A stretch of DNA of 64,000 nt from Oscillospiraceae bacterium (GTDB taxonomy: Bacteria; Bacillota; Clostridia; Oscillospirales; Ruminococcaceae), in assembly GCA_016281125.1 (NCBI GenBank), contig JAEEIA010000094.1, forward strand, positions 1 through 64,000. The letters are read 5' to 3'. The position numbers were made by a program, and so were the translations under genes. A model generated the notes under the pieces. That model had not been told where the DNA came from, made no database searches, and worked only from the letters and a program-made list of their open reading frames with translations. This document shows, piece after piece, positions 44,119 through 52,380 of this stretch. Position 1 is the stretch's first letter; each line of letters starts with the position of its first letter.

Positions 44119-44257
44119 CGCCGCTTTCCGGTTCATCGACAAAATAAGGCCAGCATTCATTTTCCCGCTGATCCGGCTGGCAGGGGCAGTCCGGAACACA
44201 GGTTCCCGCAGCAGTACACTGCACTGCGGAATCGGTCAGGCATTCCAGTTCAAACAT
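44102..44257 (-). CDS. Six-cysteine peptide, candidate radical SAM substrate
   Basis: A 51-residue peptide starting at an ATG with a strong GAGGAG site seven bases upstream, preceded by its own promoter. Six Cys lie at 6, 14, 20, 24, 26 and 35, inside a 30-residue span; the tail (36-51) is acidic and Cys-free. It overlaps the radical SAM gene by 17 bases. The Cys spacing differs from the SCIFF peptide family, so it may be a new type. The likely product is a ranthipeptide/sactipeptide-like crosslinked peptide, or a peptide carrying an unrelated modification. No transporter or protease gene is adjacent. The leader-core boundary is not evident. Confidence 0.72.
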   Translation of the reverse strand: MFELECLTDSAVQCTAAGTCVPDCPCQPDQRENECWPYFVDEPESGDAPAE

Positions 44258-44299
44258 GGTATTCTCCTCTCTGACTGTGACAGATTGCTTTCGCTTTTC

Positions 44300-44328
44300 A
44301 GTATAGCATATTTTCCGAAAAAAAGCAA
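44300..44328 (-). promoter_or_regulatory. Promoter of the peptide-radical SAM-hflX operon
   Basis: Minus-strand TTGCTT (44323-44328), 17-bp spacer, TGC-TATACT (44300-44305). Confidence 0.78.
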
Positions 44329-44345
44329 CGGATTCCAAAAAACAC

Positions 44346-44374
44346 TTGCAGCGGAGGGAATATCGTGATATAAT
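44346..44374 (+). promoter_or_regulatory. Promoter of the cohesin-dockerin gene
   Basis: TTGCAG (44346-44351), 17-bp spacer, TGA-TATAAT (44369-44374). It is back to back with the promoter at 44300-44328: the two -35 elements lie 17 bp apart. Confidence 0.8.
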
Positions 44375-44431
44375 AAAGAATGTCGGTACGGGCGGCAAAC
44401 AGAACGTATAGAAACGACAGGAGGAATTTGC

Positions 44432-45310
44432 ATGAAAAAGAACATCAGAAAACTGATCGGGATGCTGAGTGCGGCGCTCACAGGCTGCGCAATGTGTTTA
44501 TCCGTGATGGCTGAGGCAGATTATAAGCTGATCGGATATAATGACGGCGAACTGGATCGCAGCTGTGTCAATATTGCAGGCGTCAGATACAGCAGCGTGA
44601 ATCCGCGCCTTGATAATACCGTTGAATACAGAGTGGATATTCTGAATAATCTGTCAGGATTCGCGGACATCAAGGTTGCACTGTACTATCCGGAAGGACT
44701 TGAAGTCATATTGAATGAGGATGGAGAGCCTGCAAGCGGAGGCGACATAACCTTACGCTGGCAAACGGAATCTGTCCTTGATACTGAGGAACGGTGTGTC
44801 GTTTTCAGCTGTAACTGTGAAAAAAACAATAAGTATGAAGGTACACTTTTTTCTGTGAAGTTTCAGGTGCCGTTTGATGCCAAAACATTCGACAAGTATT
44901 ACCTGAAGCCCGAAGTGCTTACATTGAACAATCTCAGCGGTGACCTGCCGTACAATATTATAGACGGCTATATTGAGGTTGGGGCATATCACGATGATTT
45001 CAGCTTTGACAAGGGTGACATGAACTTCTCGCATGGTGTTGATGTCAGTGATGCACAGATGATTCTCAAGGAATACGTCAAAACCTTGTCCGGTCAGGAA
45101 TCAACTTTGCATGCTGATCACAGGCAGCTGGCCGATATCGACGAAAACGGAACGGTTGATGTTGTGGATGCACAGCTCTTGCTGAAATACTGCACGGAAA
45201 GAACAGCGCTGAACGATATTACATGGAAGCAGATTCTCGGGAAAAAGCCCCAATATCCATCTGTACACATTTCCAGCGATACGTTTAATTATATATGGGG
45301 AATCAGATAA
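44432..45310 (+). CDS. Cohesin-like plus dockerin adaptor scaffoldin
   Basis: A 292-residue secreted protein. Signal peptide about 1-28; residues 60-185 fit a cohesin fold (VEYRVDILNNLSGFADIKVALYY start, EGTLFSVKF middle, IIDGYIEV end), and residues 195-255 a type I dockerin with GDMNFSHGVDVSD and ADIDENGTVDVVD. In Ruminococcus cellulosomes small cohesin-dockerin proteins act as adaptors that change which enzymes join the scaffold, so an adaptor function is likely. The cohesin is a diverged match; the dockerin is firm. AGGAGG precedes the ATG. Confidence 0.78.
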   Translation: MKKNIRKLIGMLSAALTGCAMCLSVMAEADYKLIGYNDGELDRSCVNIAGVRYSSVNPRLDNTVEYRVDILNNLSGFADIKVALYYPEGLEVILNEDGEPASGGDITLRWQTESVLDTEERCVVFSCNCEKNNKYEGTLFSVKFQVPFDAKTFDKYYLKPEVLTLNNLSGDLPYNIIDGYIEVGAYHDDFSFDKGDMNFSHGVDVSDAQMILKEYVKTLSGQESTLHADHRQLADIDENGTVDVVDAQLLLKYCTERTALNDITWKQILGKKPQYPSVHISSDTFNYIWGIR

Positions 45311-45332
45311 TAATCGACCCAAAAGCGATGAA

Positions 45333-45373
45333 ACAGCGCGGCGCTTCTGAGAAAGTGCCGTGCTGTCTTTTTT
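45333..45373 (+). terminator. Intrinsic terminator
   Basis: ACAGCGCGGC (45333-45342) pairs with 45357-45366, one G-U pair, then CTTTTTT. Confidence 0.85.
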
Positions 45374-45394
45374 GAAAGAATCGCAAGAATCCTA

Positions 45395-45423
45395 TTGACA
45401 AAGCGCTGACGATGCTGTACAAT
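45395..45423 (+). promoter_or_regulatory. Cellulase promoter
   Basis: TTGACA (45395-45400), 17-bp spacer, TACAAT (45418-45423). Confidence 0.75.
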
Positions 45424-45473
45424 GAATAATGTCACCAAACGGTGACGATCCGGGGGAGAAAGGATGATTTTAC

Positions 45474-47807
45474 ATGAAAAAGAAACGGCTTACGGCGCTG
45501 CTGCTGAGTGCCGCTGCTGCTGCATCGTCTATGCAGCTCGGTGCATTGGCGGCGGCAACACCGAATAAGGCGGACTATGAAGAAACAGATAAGAATTTTG
45601 CGAAGCTCCTGCAATATTCACTGTATTTCTACGATGCGAACATGTGCGGTACGGAAGTTACGGAGAAAAGCAGGCTGCCCTGGCGCGGTGACTGTCATAT
45701 CTATGACGCCAAGGTGCCGATGCAGCCGATCAGTGACCTGACAGGCACGAATATGAGCAAGTCGTTCATGGAGGCAAACAAGGATATACTGGATCCGGAC
45801 GGCGACGGCTATATTGATGTATCCGGCGGTTTCCACGATGCCGGCGACCATGTTAAATTCGGTATGCCGGAAACCTATGCAGGTTCGATTGTTTCATGGG
45901 GATACTACGAGTTCCGCGATTCTTACGAGAAAATCGGTGAGGCGGCTCATACCGAAACGATTATCCGGCACTTCTGCGATTATTTCATGCGCAGCACTTT
46001 TCGGAAAGAGGACGGCGAGGTCATCGCGTTCTGTCATCAGGTCGGCGACGGCGCCGAAGATCACAGATACTGGCAATCCCCGGAGATTGACGCGATGCAC
46101 CGTCCGGCGTTTTTTGTCACGGCGGATAAGCCCGCGACCTGTGTGGTTTCCGAGGCGGCTGCCTGTCTTGCAATCAACTACTGCAATTTCAAAGAAACCG
46201 ATCCTGACTATGCCGAAAAATGCCTTGACTATGCGAAAGCGCTGTATCAGTTTGCCTCTGACTGCGAAAAAGCGGTACTGAAATCAGATGACGGCCCTGC
46301 GGCGTTCTACGAATCCAAAAAGTGGGAGGACGACTACTGCTTTGCCGGAGGCTGGCTGTATCTCATCACCAAGGATCACAAATATCTGGATCTGTGCCTG
46401 AAATACGACGATTATTATGCGCCGCCCGGATATGTCCTTTGCTGGAACGATATGTGGAACGGCGTGTCGATTATCTTCGGCCGCATTCAGGACGAGTATC
46501 CGGAAATCTGCGAGGAGGCACGTGTTGCAACCGGAAGAGGGCAGTATGAAAAGCTGAATTTCTGGGAGCAATCCGCGAAGGCTCTGGACTTTTATGCATC
46601 CGGCTCCAAGGATACCCCCGGCGGCTTCTTCTTCATGGATGAATGGGGCTCGGCAAGATACAATGCCGCTGCGCAGTTCTGTGCGCTTGTGTATGACAAA
46701 TACAAAGACGGCATAGATGTCTATGACCCGGATCAGAAGGACTATCATTTTTCCGACTGGGCGCTTGGACAGATGGAGTATCTGCTCGGCGACAATCCGA
46801 TCAACCGCTGTTATGTAGTCGGCTATGGCGAGAATTCTGCGAAGTATCCGCATCACCGAGCCGCATCCGGCCTGACCATGGCAGAGGATCCAGGCACGCA
46901 TAAGCATGTGCTCTGGGGCGCACTGGTCGGCGGCCCGCGTAAAACAGATCAGCATAGTGATACCACGAACGACTGGGTTGATAACGAGGTGACGATCGAC
47001 TACAATGCGGCGTTTGTCGGTGCAGCTGCAGGACTGTACGCCCTTTACGGTAACGAATCCATGAAGCCGGTCGTGGACTTTCCGCCGGAGGAAAAGCAGG
47101 ATGATACCACACTGTTTTCCGGCAATGACTTCTGGGTATCCGGTTATTATATGGATGCGCCGGAAAGCACCGGTGCCGGTACAACCAAGCTGACGTTCTT
47201 TGTGAATACCGATGCACTGGAGCCGCATACTGACCTTTCGATCCGCTACTATTTTGACATCAGTGAAATGAACAACAGCGACGGCATTCCAGGCAGCTTC
47301 GTGCTGCAATGCCCGTACGATCAGGTGCAGACTGAGGTCAGCGGCAAAAAGGCCGTCATTTCCGAGGTGCAGCATTATAAGGATAAGATTTATTATGTGG
47401 AAATCTCCTGGCCGGAATATGCGATTGCGAATTCCAACAAAAAGGTTCAGCTGATTCTCGGCATGTTCTACGGAGATAATTTTGATCCGTCAAATGACTG
47501 GAGCCTTAAAGGCATGAAGGAACTCGGTGAGGAATACGACACACTGGTCAGCGGCGTGGAGGTTGCAGAACGCTGCCCGAATGTCTGCGTATATGCAAGC
47601 GGCAAGCTGGTCGGCGGAACGGAACCGGACGGCACCAAGCCCGCGAAGGTCTATACCAAGGCACAGCTGACGCGGCTGATGAAGCATCTCACGACGGAGA
47701 AACCGTTTGAGGATGCAGAAACCGCGGCACTGTTTGATTTCAACGGTGACAGCAAGCTCGATGCAAAGGACGCGACCTGCCTGAAACGGCTGATCGCAGG
47801 GTCCTGA
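45474..47807 (+). CDS. GH9 endoglucanase with CBM3c-like module and partial dockerin
   Basis: A 777-residue cellulase. Signal peptide about 1-27; GH9 catalytic domain about 33-525, with HDAGDHVKFGMP (Asp pair near 122-125), PHHRAASG and the ENSAKYP and NEVTIDYNAAFVG blocks, the last carrying the acid Glu. Residues about 540-690 resemble a family 3c module, which in such enzymes feeds cellulose chains to the active site. The last 55 residues hold one good calcium-binding dockerin repeat (FDFNGDSKLDAKD); the first repeat is degenerate, with TKAQLTRLMKHL as the matching helix but no DxNxD loop. AAAGGA precedes the ATG. Confidence 0.92.
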   Translation: MKKKRLTALLLSAAAAASSMQLGALAAATPNKADYEETDKNFAKLLQYSLYFYDANMCGTEVTEKSRLPWRGDCHIYDAKVPMQPISDLTGTNMSKSFMEANKDILDPDGDGYIDVSGGFHDAGDHVKFGMPETYAGSIVSWGYYEFRDSYEKIGEAAHTETIIRHFCDYFMRSTFRKEDGEVIAFCHQVGDGAEDHRYWQSPEIDAMHRPAFFVTADKPATCVVSEAAACLAINYCNFKETDPDYAEKCLDYAKALYQFASDCEKAVLKSDDGPAAFYESKKWEDDYCFAGGWLYLITKDHKYLDLCLKYDDYYAPPGYVLCWNDMWNGVSIIFGRIQDEYPEICEEARVATGRGQYEKLNFWEQSAKALDFYASGSKDTPGGFFFMDEWGSARYNAAAQFCALVYDKYKDGIDVYDPDQKDYHFSDWALGQMEYLLGDNPINRCYVVGYGENSAKYPHHRAASGLTMAEDPGTHKHVLWGALVGGPRKTDQHSDTTNDWVDNEVTIDYNAAFVGAAAGLYALYGNESMKPVVDFPPEEKQDDTTLFSGNDFWVSGYYMDAPESTGAGTTKLTFFVNTDALEPHTDLSIRYYFDISEMNNSDGIPGSFVLQCPYDQVQTEVSGKKAVISEVQHYKDKIYYVEISWPEYAIANSNKKVQLILGMFYGDNFDPSNDWSLKGMKELGEEYDTLVSGVEVAERCPNVCVYASGKLVGGTEPDGTKPAKVYTKAQLTRLMKHLTTEKPFEDAETAALFDFNGDSKLDAKDATCLKRLIAGS

Positions 47808-47836
47808 TGTTTTTATGATTAAAGGAGGATAATCTT

Positions 47837-48178
47837 ATGCCGTTTATCAATGTTAAAACCAACGCAAAGCTGACTGCCGGACTGGCAGAGCAGATCAAAA
47901 CACAGCTGGGACAGGCGATTACTGCTATTCCCGGCAAGTCTGAAGGCTGGCTCATGGTCGGTATCGACGGAGATCAGACGCTTTATTTCCGCGGCACAGC
48001 AGACCCGGCAGCTATGGTTTCTGTCAGCCTGTACGGCTCTGCATCCGGCAATGCAATGGATACGCTTACCGCGCATATCACAGGAATCCTGACCGATACG
48101 CTGGGGATTGCGTCCGACCGGATCTATGTCAGCTATATGTGTACCGAACACTGGGGCTGGAACGGCTCAAACTTCTGA
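47837..48178 (+). CDS. Tautomerase/MIF-like small protein
   Basis: A 113-residue protein of the macrophage migration inhibitory factor/4-oxalocrotonate tautomerase superfamily. It begins MPFINV, so after removal of Met the N-terminal Pro would be the catalytic base. Two beta-alpha-beta halves can be followed (blocks KLTAGLAEQIKTQLGQAI and DTLTAHITGILTDTLGI). Likely a keto-enol tautomerase of unknown substrate. It lies 29 bases after the cellulase with AAAGGAGG, so it may be read from the same transcript. Confidence 0.85.
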   Translation: MPFINVKTNAKLTAGLAEQIKTQLGQAITAIPGKSEGWLMVGIDGDQTLYFRGTADPAAMVSVSLYGSASGNAMDTLTAHITGILTDTLGIASDRIYVSYMCTEHWGWNGSNF

Positions 48179-48188
48179 TGCGTCTGAT

Positions 48189-48237
48189 ACGGTCATCCGG
48201 GTGCCGTGAGTGCGACCTGCCGGATGACCGTGTTTAT
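48189..48237 (+). terminator. Intrinsic terminator
   Basis: ACGGTCATCCGG (48189-48200) pairs with 48220-48231, followed by GTTTATCTT. Confidence 0.75.
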
Positions 48238-48253
48238 CTTATGAACTTTTTGC

Positions 48254-48286
48254 AGCAGACATCCTGGAAAGGGTGTCTGCTTTTTT
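48254..48286 (+). terminator. Second intrinsic terminator
   Basis: AGCAGACATCC (48254-48264) pairs with 48271-48281 and ends in TTTTTT. Two terminators in 100 bp isolate the cellulase transcript from ppk1. Confidence 0.85.
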
Positions 48287-48739
48287 CTGATGTTCACAGG
48301 AAGAAAGCGTCCGCTGGCATATCCTTGTCGCGGCTTCTTTCACCCTCTCAGAACTGCAAAAAGCCCGCGTATCCCACATAAACGAATCCTTTTCAAAGGA
48401 TAGAGAACGTAGCACAAACAGAGCAGGTTTGGCAAGTCATCAGGATGAAACATGGTATTTTACTTTTTCAGAGTACGGAATACATACTTATGACGACGGA
48501 AAAGACGGATCATGGAATGAGAAAAGACATGGATCAGGAGAGCTACGATTACAAACTGTATCAAAGGATCTTCATCGAGGTCGCTGCGCAGATGACTGAA
48601 TTCGACAGCGCAAATCGCTAAGGAATCGCAAAGTAAATAAGCCATGATGATTTGGCAGAATAATGTCACAGAGCAACAGCCGCCGGTGTGTTCAGGTACA
48701 TCGTCGGCTGTTTGATTATATCCGGGGAGCAGAGATATC
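48287..48739. other. Intergenic stretch upstream of ppk1
   Basis: About 450 bases between the second terminator and the ppk1 promoter box. It contains a 93-codon minus-strand frame (48460-48741) with hydrophobic segments but no proper ribosome site, and a GC-rich imperfect hairpin around 48674-48714. I see no convincing gene; it may be a decayed one. Confidence 0.5.
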
Positions 48740-48790
48740 ATCTTTTCTTCACTTCTCCCATTGCACTTTTCAGTATAATATGCTATAATA
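48740..48790 (+). promoter_or_regulatory. Duplicated 51-bp promoter box, copy B
   Basis: TTGCAC (48761-48766), 17-bp spacer, TGC-TATAAT (48784-48789). 47 of 51 bases are identical to copy A at 3897-3947. Confidence 0.8.
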
Positions 48791-48824
48791 AAAAGGAAAT
48801 AAATACCTGAAGGGGCGTGACGCA

Positions 48825-50891
48825 ATGAAAAACGAGTGCTTTGAAAACCGCGAGCTTTCCTGGCTGCGTTTTAACGCGCGTGTATTGGAGGAGGCTCGTG
48901 CAGAGAGCAATCCGCTGCTTGAACGGCTTTGCTTTACCGCCATTTTCCAGAGCAATCTTGACGAATTCTTCCGGGTTCGCGTCGGCAATCTGCTCCGCAA
49001 ACAAGCGGAGGATCCGAAAAAGACCGATGCGGTTTCCAATATGAAGCCGAAGGCGCAGCTCAAGGCCATCTATGAGCAGGTGAGATCCCTGACACCTGTC
49101 CGTGATTCCGCTTACCATGAAATCATGTCGGCGCTGCGCAGTGAGGGACTGGAACAGGTCAGCGCAGCCTCTGCGACCGCCGCAGAGCAGCTGATGCTCT
49201 CGGACTGGTTCAAGCGGGAGATTCGCCCGCTGTCCATGCCGGTGATTATTGATAAGGGCAAGCCGTTTCCGTTTCTGCGCGACCGTGCGCTGTATATCGT
49301 CCTGCGTCTGGAATCCAAATCCGGCATTCGCATGGGAATTCTGCCCGTTTCCGACCAGTGCCAGCGGATGATCCGGCTTGGCAGCAGCGGCAGGTTTGTA
49401 CTTGCCGAGGACGTCATTCTGTCCTATGCGCATACCGTATTCGGCAACTCCCATGTCATTGACCGCACGATTATGCGTGTGACCCGCTCCGCCAGTATCT
49501 CGCCGGAGGATATCGGAAATATGCGTTCCGGCGATACCAGGGCAGATATGGAACTGATGCTCCAGGAGCGAAAGCGCCTGCCTGTTGTGCGTCTGGAGCT
49601 GTCTGAAACATTTTATCAGCCCGCGCTGGATTATCTTTGCAGAAAGCTGGAGATTACGCCGGAGCAGGTCTTTTATGCCAAAGCACCGCTGGATTTGTCA
49701 TTTGCATATGAGTGCAGAAATCTCGCGCCGGATCCGAAGCTCCAGTATGTGCGCATGGTGCCGCAGAAATCTGTCATGATAGCGGAGCACGGCTCCATGT
49801 TCCCGCAGATCCGCAAAAAGGATATTCTGCTGAGCTACCCTTATGAAAGTATCCGTCCGTTTCTGCGGCTGCTGGATGAGGCCGCGGATGATCCTGCTGT
49901 TCTGAGCATTCAGATTACGCTGTACCGCATGGCGCGTGACAGCCGTGTGATTGCGGCGCTCTGCGAGGCGGCTGGCCGCGGCAAGGAGGTAACCGCACTG
50001 ACAGAGCTGCGCGCCCGCTTCGACGAGGAAGGCAATATCAAATGGTCAAAGGCTCTGGAACGCGCCGGTGTCCGTGTGATTTACGGGCCTGAAAACTATA
50101 AGGTGCATTCCAAGCTGCTGCTGATTACGCGCAAAACCCGCGGCAAGATCGAGTCGTTTACGCAGATCGGCACAGGCAACTACAACGAGAAAACCGCTGC
50201 AATGTATACCGATTACTGCCTGATTACGGCAGATAAGCAGATTGCACAGGATGCAGCCAATATCTTTGATGCTCTGCGCGAGAACAGACTGCCGGAACCG
50301 CAGACCGATCTGCTGGCTGCACCGCACGGCCTGCTGGAGCCTGTTTTGCAAATGATTGACGATGAAATCGCACATGCGGAGCGCGGCGAGGATGCCTATA
50401 TTGCGCTGCGGATGAACGGCCTCTGCGATAAGACAATCATGAAAAAGCTGATTGCCGCTTCCTGTGCCGGTGTGCGGATCGAGCTGCTTGTGCGCGGCAT
50501 CTGCTGCCTGATTCCGCGGATCCCGGAATGCACCGAGCATATTGAGGTGCGGAGCATTGTCGGCCGTTATCTGGAGCACGGCCGTGTCTATTTCTTCGGT
50601 ACACCCGACCGGATGCGTGTCTATCTTGGCTCCGCCGACTTCATGCCGCGCAACACGGTCAAGCGCGTGGAAATCTGCGCACCGGTCAAGGATGCGGCAC
50701 TTCGGAAACGCCTCTACGACGAATTCCGGCTTCAGTTTGACGATCCGGTCAAGGCGCGCTACCGTACAGCGGACGGGGACTATCATCTGCCGGAGGGCGG
50801 TGATCCTGCTGAGAATTCGCAGGAGGTGCTCCACCGTGCCGCCTATGAACGCGCGCATAAAATGGAACACAGTACTAAAACAGAAGGATGA
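48825..50891 (+). CDS. ppk1: Polyphosphate kinase 1
   Basis: A 688-residue Ppk1, which makes polyphosphate from ATP and can run in reverse. The N domain begins ENRELSWLRFNARVLEEA, followed by the head domain; the two phospholipase-D-like catalytic domains contain YRMARDSRVIAALCEAA, LTELRARFDEE and VHSKLLLI, whose His is the phosphorylated residue. Length fits the family. AGGGGC precedes the ATG. It is followed, with coupled overlap, by an AI-2E-family permease. Driven by promoter copy B. Confidence 0.95.
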   Translation: MKNECFENRELSWLRFNARVLEEARAESNPLLERLCFTAIFQSNLDEFFRVRVGNLLRKQAEDPKKTDAVSNMKPKAQLKAIYEQVRSLTPVRDSAYHEIMSALRSEGLEQVSAASATAAEQLMLSDWFKREIRPLSMPVIIDKGKPFPFLRDRALYIVLRLESKSGIRMGILPVSDQCQRMIRLGSSGRFVLAEDVILSYAHTVFGNSHVIDRTIMRVTRSASISPEDIGNMRSGDTRADMELMLQERKRLPVVRLELSETFYQPALDYLCRKLEITPEQVFYAKAPLDLSFAYECRNLAPDPKLQYVRMVPQKSVMIAEHGSMFPQIRKKDILLSYPYESIRPFLRLLDEAADDPAVLSIQITLYRMARDSRVIAALCEAAGRGKEVTALTELRARFDEEGNIKWSKALERAGVRVIYGPENYKVHSKLLLITRKTRGKIESFTQIGTGNYNEKTAAMYTDYCLITADKQIAQDAANIFDALRENRLPEPQTDLLAAPHGLLEPVLQMIDDEIAHAERGEDAYIALRMNGLCDKTIMKKLIAASCAGVRIELLVRGICCLIPRIPECTEHIEVRSIVGRYLEHGRVYFFGTPDRMRVYLGSADFMPRNTVKRVEICAPVKDAALRKRLYDEFRLQFDDPVKARYRTADGDYHLPEGGDPAENSQEVLHRAAYERAHKMEHSTKTEG

Positions 50892-50905
50892 TGAAAGGGA
50901 AAGTC

Positions 50906-52291
50906 ATGGACAAGGAACGTCGCCCGCGTATCAAATCATCATTTATGCTCGTGACCTACGGCATTCTGCTGTATCTCGGGCTGACGAATTTTTCAACAAT
51001 CAAAAGTGCGTTTGTCTGGCTCTTTGCGATCATCCGGCCTGTCGCATACGGAATCTGTATTGCATTTGTGATCAATCTGGTTATGGATCTGTTCCGCAGC
51101 AAAATTTTCCGGAATATGTCCGCATCGCGTCATGCACTGGAACGCAAGCTGGCACCGATACTGAGTGCGGTCTGTACTGTTCTGGTTTTTATCATCCTGC
51201 TTGCGATGATTATATTCCTGATTATTCCGCAGGTGACAACCGCTGTCAATATGCTGATTGAAAAGGTACCCCGCAGTCAGGATCAGCTCTGGGAGATTGC
51301 GGAAAAGCAGCTGATCGCATGGCACACGCCGGATTTCATTATGCAGAAGCTGCGCGAATTTGACATTGACTGGGATACTGCATATTCGTACATCACGAAT
51401 TTTCTGGACGGCAAAGTGGAAATCACGACGGTGCTCGGCACAGCCTTTTCTGCGACCGCGTCCGTGCTGTCCACCATGACAAATCTGCTGCTCGGCCTCA
51501 TCATTGCGATTTATCTGCTGGCGCAGAAGGAACGCGTGCTGTATGTTTTCCACAAGTTTGTGCAGCTGATTTCCCCGAAGCGGTATCATAACCGGATTGT
51601 CCGCATTCTGCATCTTGCAAACACATCCTTTGCCAACTTCCTGACCGGTCAGATTGTGGAAGCGGTCATCATCGGTTCACTCTGCACAATCGGCCTGTAT
51701 ATCTTCCGTTTCCCGTATGCAGCGACCATCGGCATTCTGACGGGCATTACCGCCCTGCTCCCGATCATCGGCGCATGGATCGGCGGCGGTGTCGGCGCAC
51801 TGCTGATTCTGGTTGAGGCACCCGAGCGTGTGATCTGGTTCCTGGTATTTATCCTTGCGCTCCAGCAGATTGAAGGCCAGTTTATCTATCCGCGTGTGGT
51901 CGGCAATTCGATCGGCCTGCCGGGGCTCCTTGTGCTGGTTGCCGTGATTCTCGGCGGCGGCTTCGGCGGCATCATGGGCATCATCTTTGCCGTGCCGCTG
52001 TTTGCGATTCTTTATCAGCTGCTGAAAGAGGCCATAGATACCATGGAGGAAGCAGAACGCCTTTCCGTTCCGGAACCCGAGCCGGAAACCGGACTGCGTG
52101 TCGTTGACAGACCGCTGAACGTGCCGACGATGGATGCGCTTTCTGATACAATACCTGATGTTCCGCTTGAAACGGAGATTCCGGCTTCTGAGATACCGGC
52201 TGAGAACCCGGTTCCGCAGGAGCCGGCACCAGCGGCACCGACAGCGGCTCCGCGCCCGAACCGTGCCCGCAAAAAGAGAAAGCGCAGATAA
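50906..52291 (+). CDS. AI-2E family membrane transporter
   Basis: A 461-residue permease with about eight membrane segments in the first 355 residues and the family's late block IEGQFIYPRVVGNSIGLPGLLVL. Relatives include the E. coli TqsA autoinducer exporter, but most family members have unknown or ion-linked substrates. The last 100 residues are a Pro/Glu/Ala-rich, likely cytoplasmic tail ending in a basic patch (RARKKRKRR). The GGGAAAG site favours ATG 50906; an ATG at 50888 overlaps the ppk1 stop. Confidence 0.87.
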   Translation: MDKERRPRIKSSFMLVTYGILLYLGLTNFSTIKSAFVWLFAIIRPVAYGICIAFVINLVMDLFRSKIFRNMSASRHALERKLAPILSAVCTVLVFIILLAMIIFLIIPQVTTAVNMLIEKVPRSQDQLWEIAEKQLIAWHTPDFIMQKLREFDIDWDTAYSYITNFLDGKVEITTVLGTAFSATASVLSTMTNLLLGLIIAIYLLAQKERVLYVFHKFVQLISPKRYHNRIVRILHLANTSFANFLTGQIVEAVIIGSLCTIGLYIFRFPYAATIGILTGITALLPIIGAWIGGGVGALLILVEAPERVIWFLVFILALQQIEGQFIYPRVVGNSIGLPGLLVLVAVILGGGFGGIMGIIFAVPLFAILYQLLKEAIDTMEEAERLSVPEPEPETGLRVVDRPLNVPTMDALSDTIPDVPLETEIPASEIPAENPVPQEPAPAAPTAAPRPNRARKKRKRR

Positions 52292-52297
52292 TATGAT

Positions 52298-52338
52298 ACA
52301 GGCAGCCGGAAAAAAGATCCTGCTGCCTGTTTTTTTTG
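52298..52338 (+). terminator. Intrinsic terminator
   Basis: ACAGGCAGC (52298-52306) pairs with 52322-52330 and runs into eight T. Confidence 0.9.
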
Positions 52339-52345
52339 TAAATGC

Positions 52346-52374
52346 TTGACAATATTGACAAAATGTGCTATACT
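52346..52374 (+). promoter_or_regulatory. Promoter of the S-component-coaX operon
   Basis: TTGACA (52346-52351), 17-bp spacer, TGC-TATACT (52369-52374). Confidence 0.8.
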
Positions 52375-52380
52375 GAGTCT

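Noticed and set aside
44102-44257. SCIFF peptide (six Cys in forty-five)
   Set aside because: It has six Cys in a 30-residue span, but the spacing and flanking residues are unlike SCIFF peptides.
48460-48741. 93-codon minus-strand frame upstream of ppk1 with hydrophobic segments
   Set aside because: No usable ribosome site, overlaps the GC-rich hairpin and the ppk1 promoter region, and codon use looks unremarkable. Possibly a decayed gene; kept only as part of the intergenic note.
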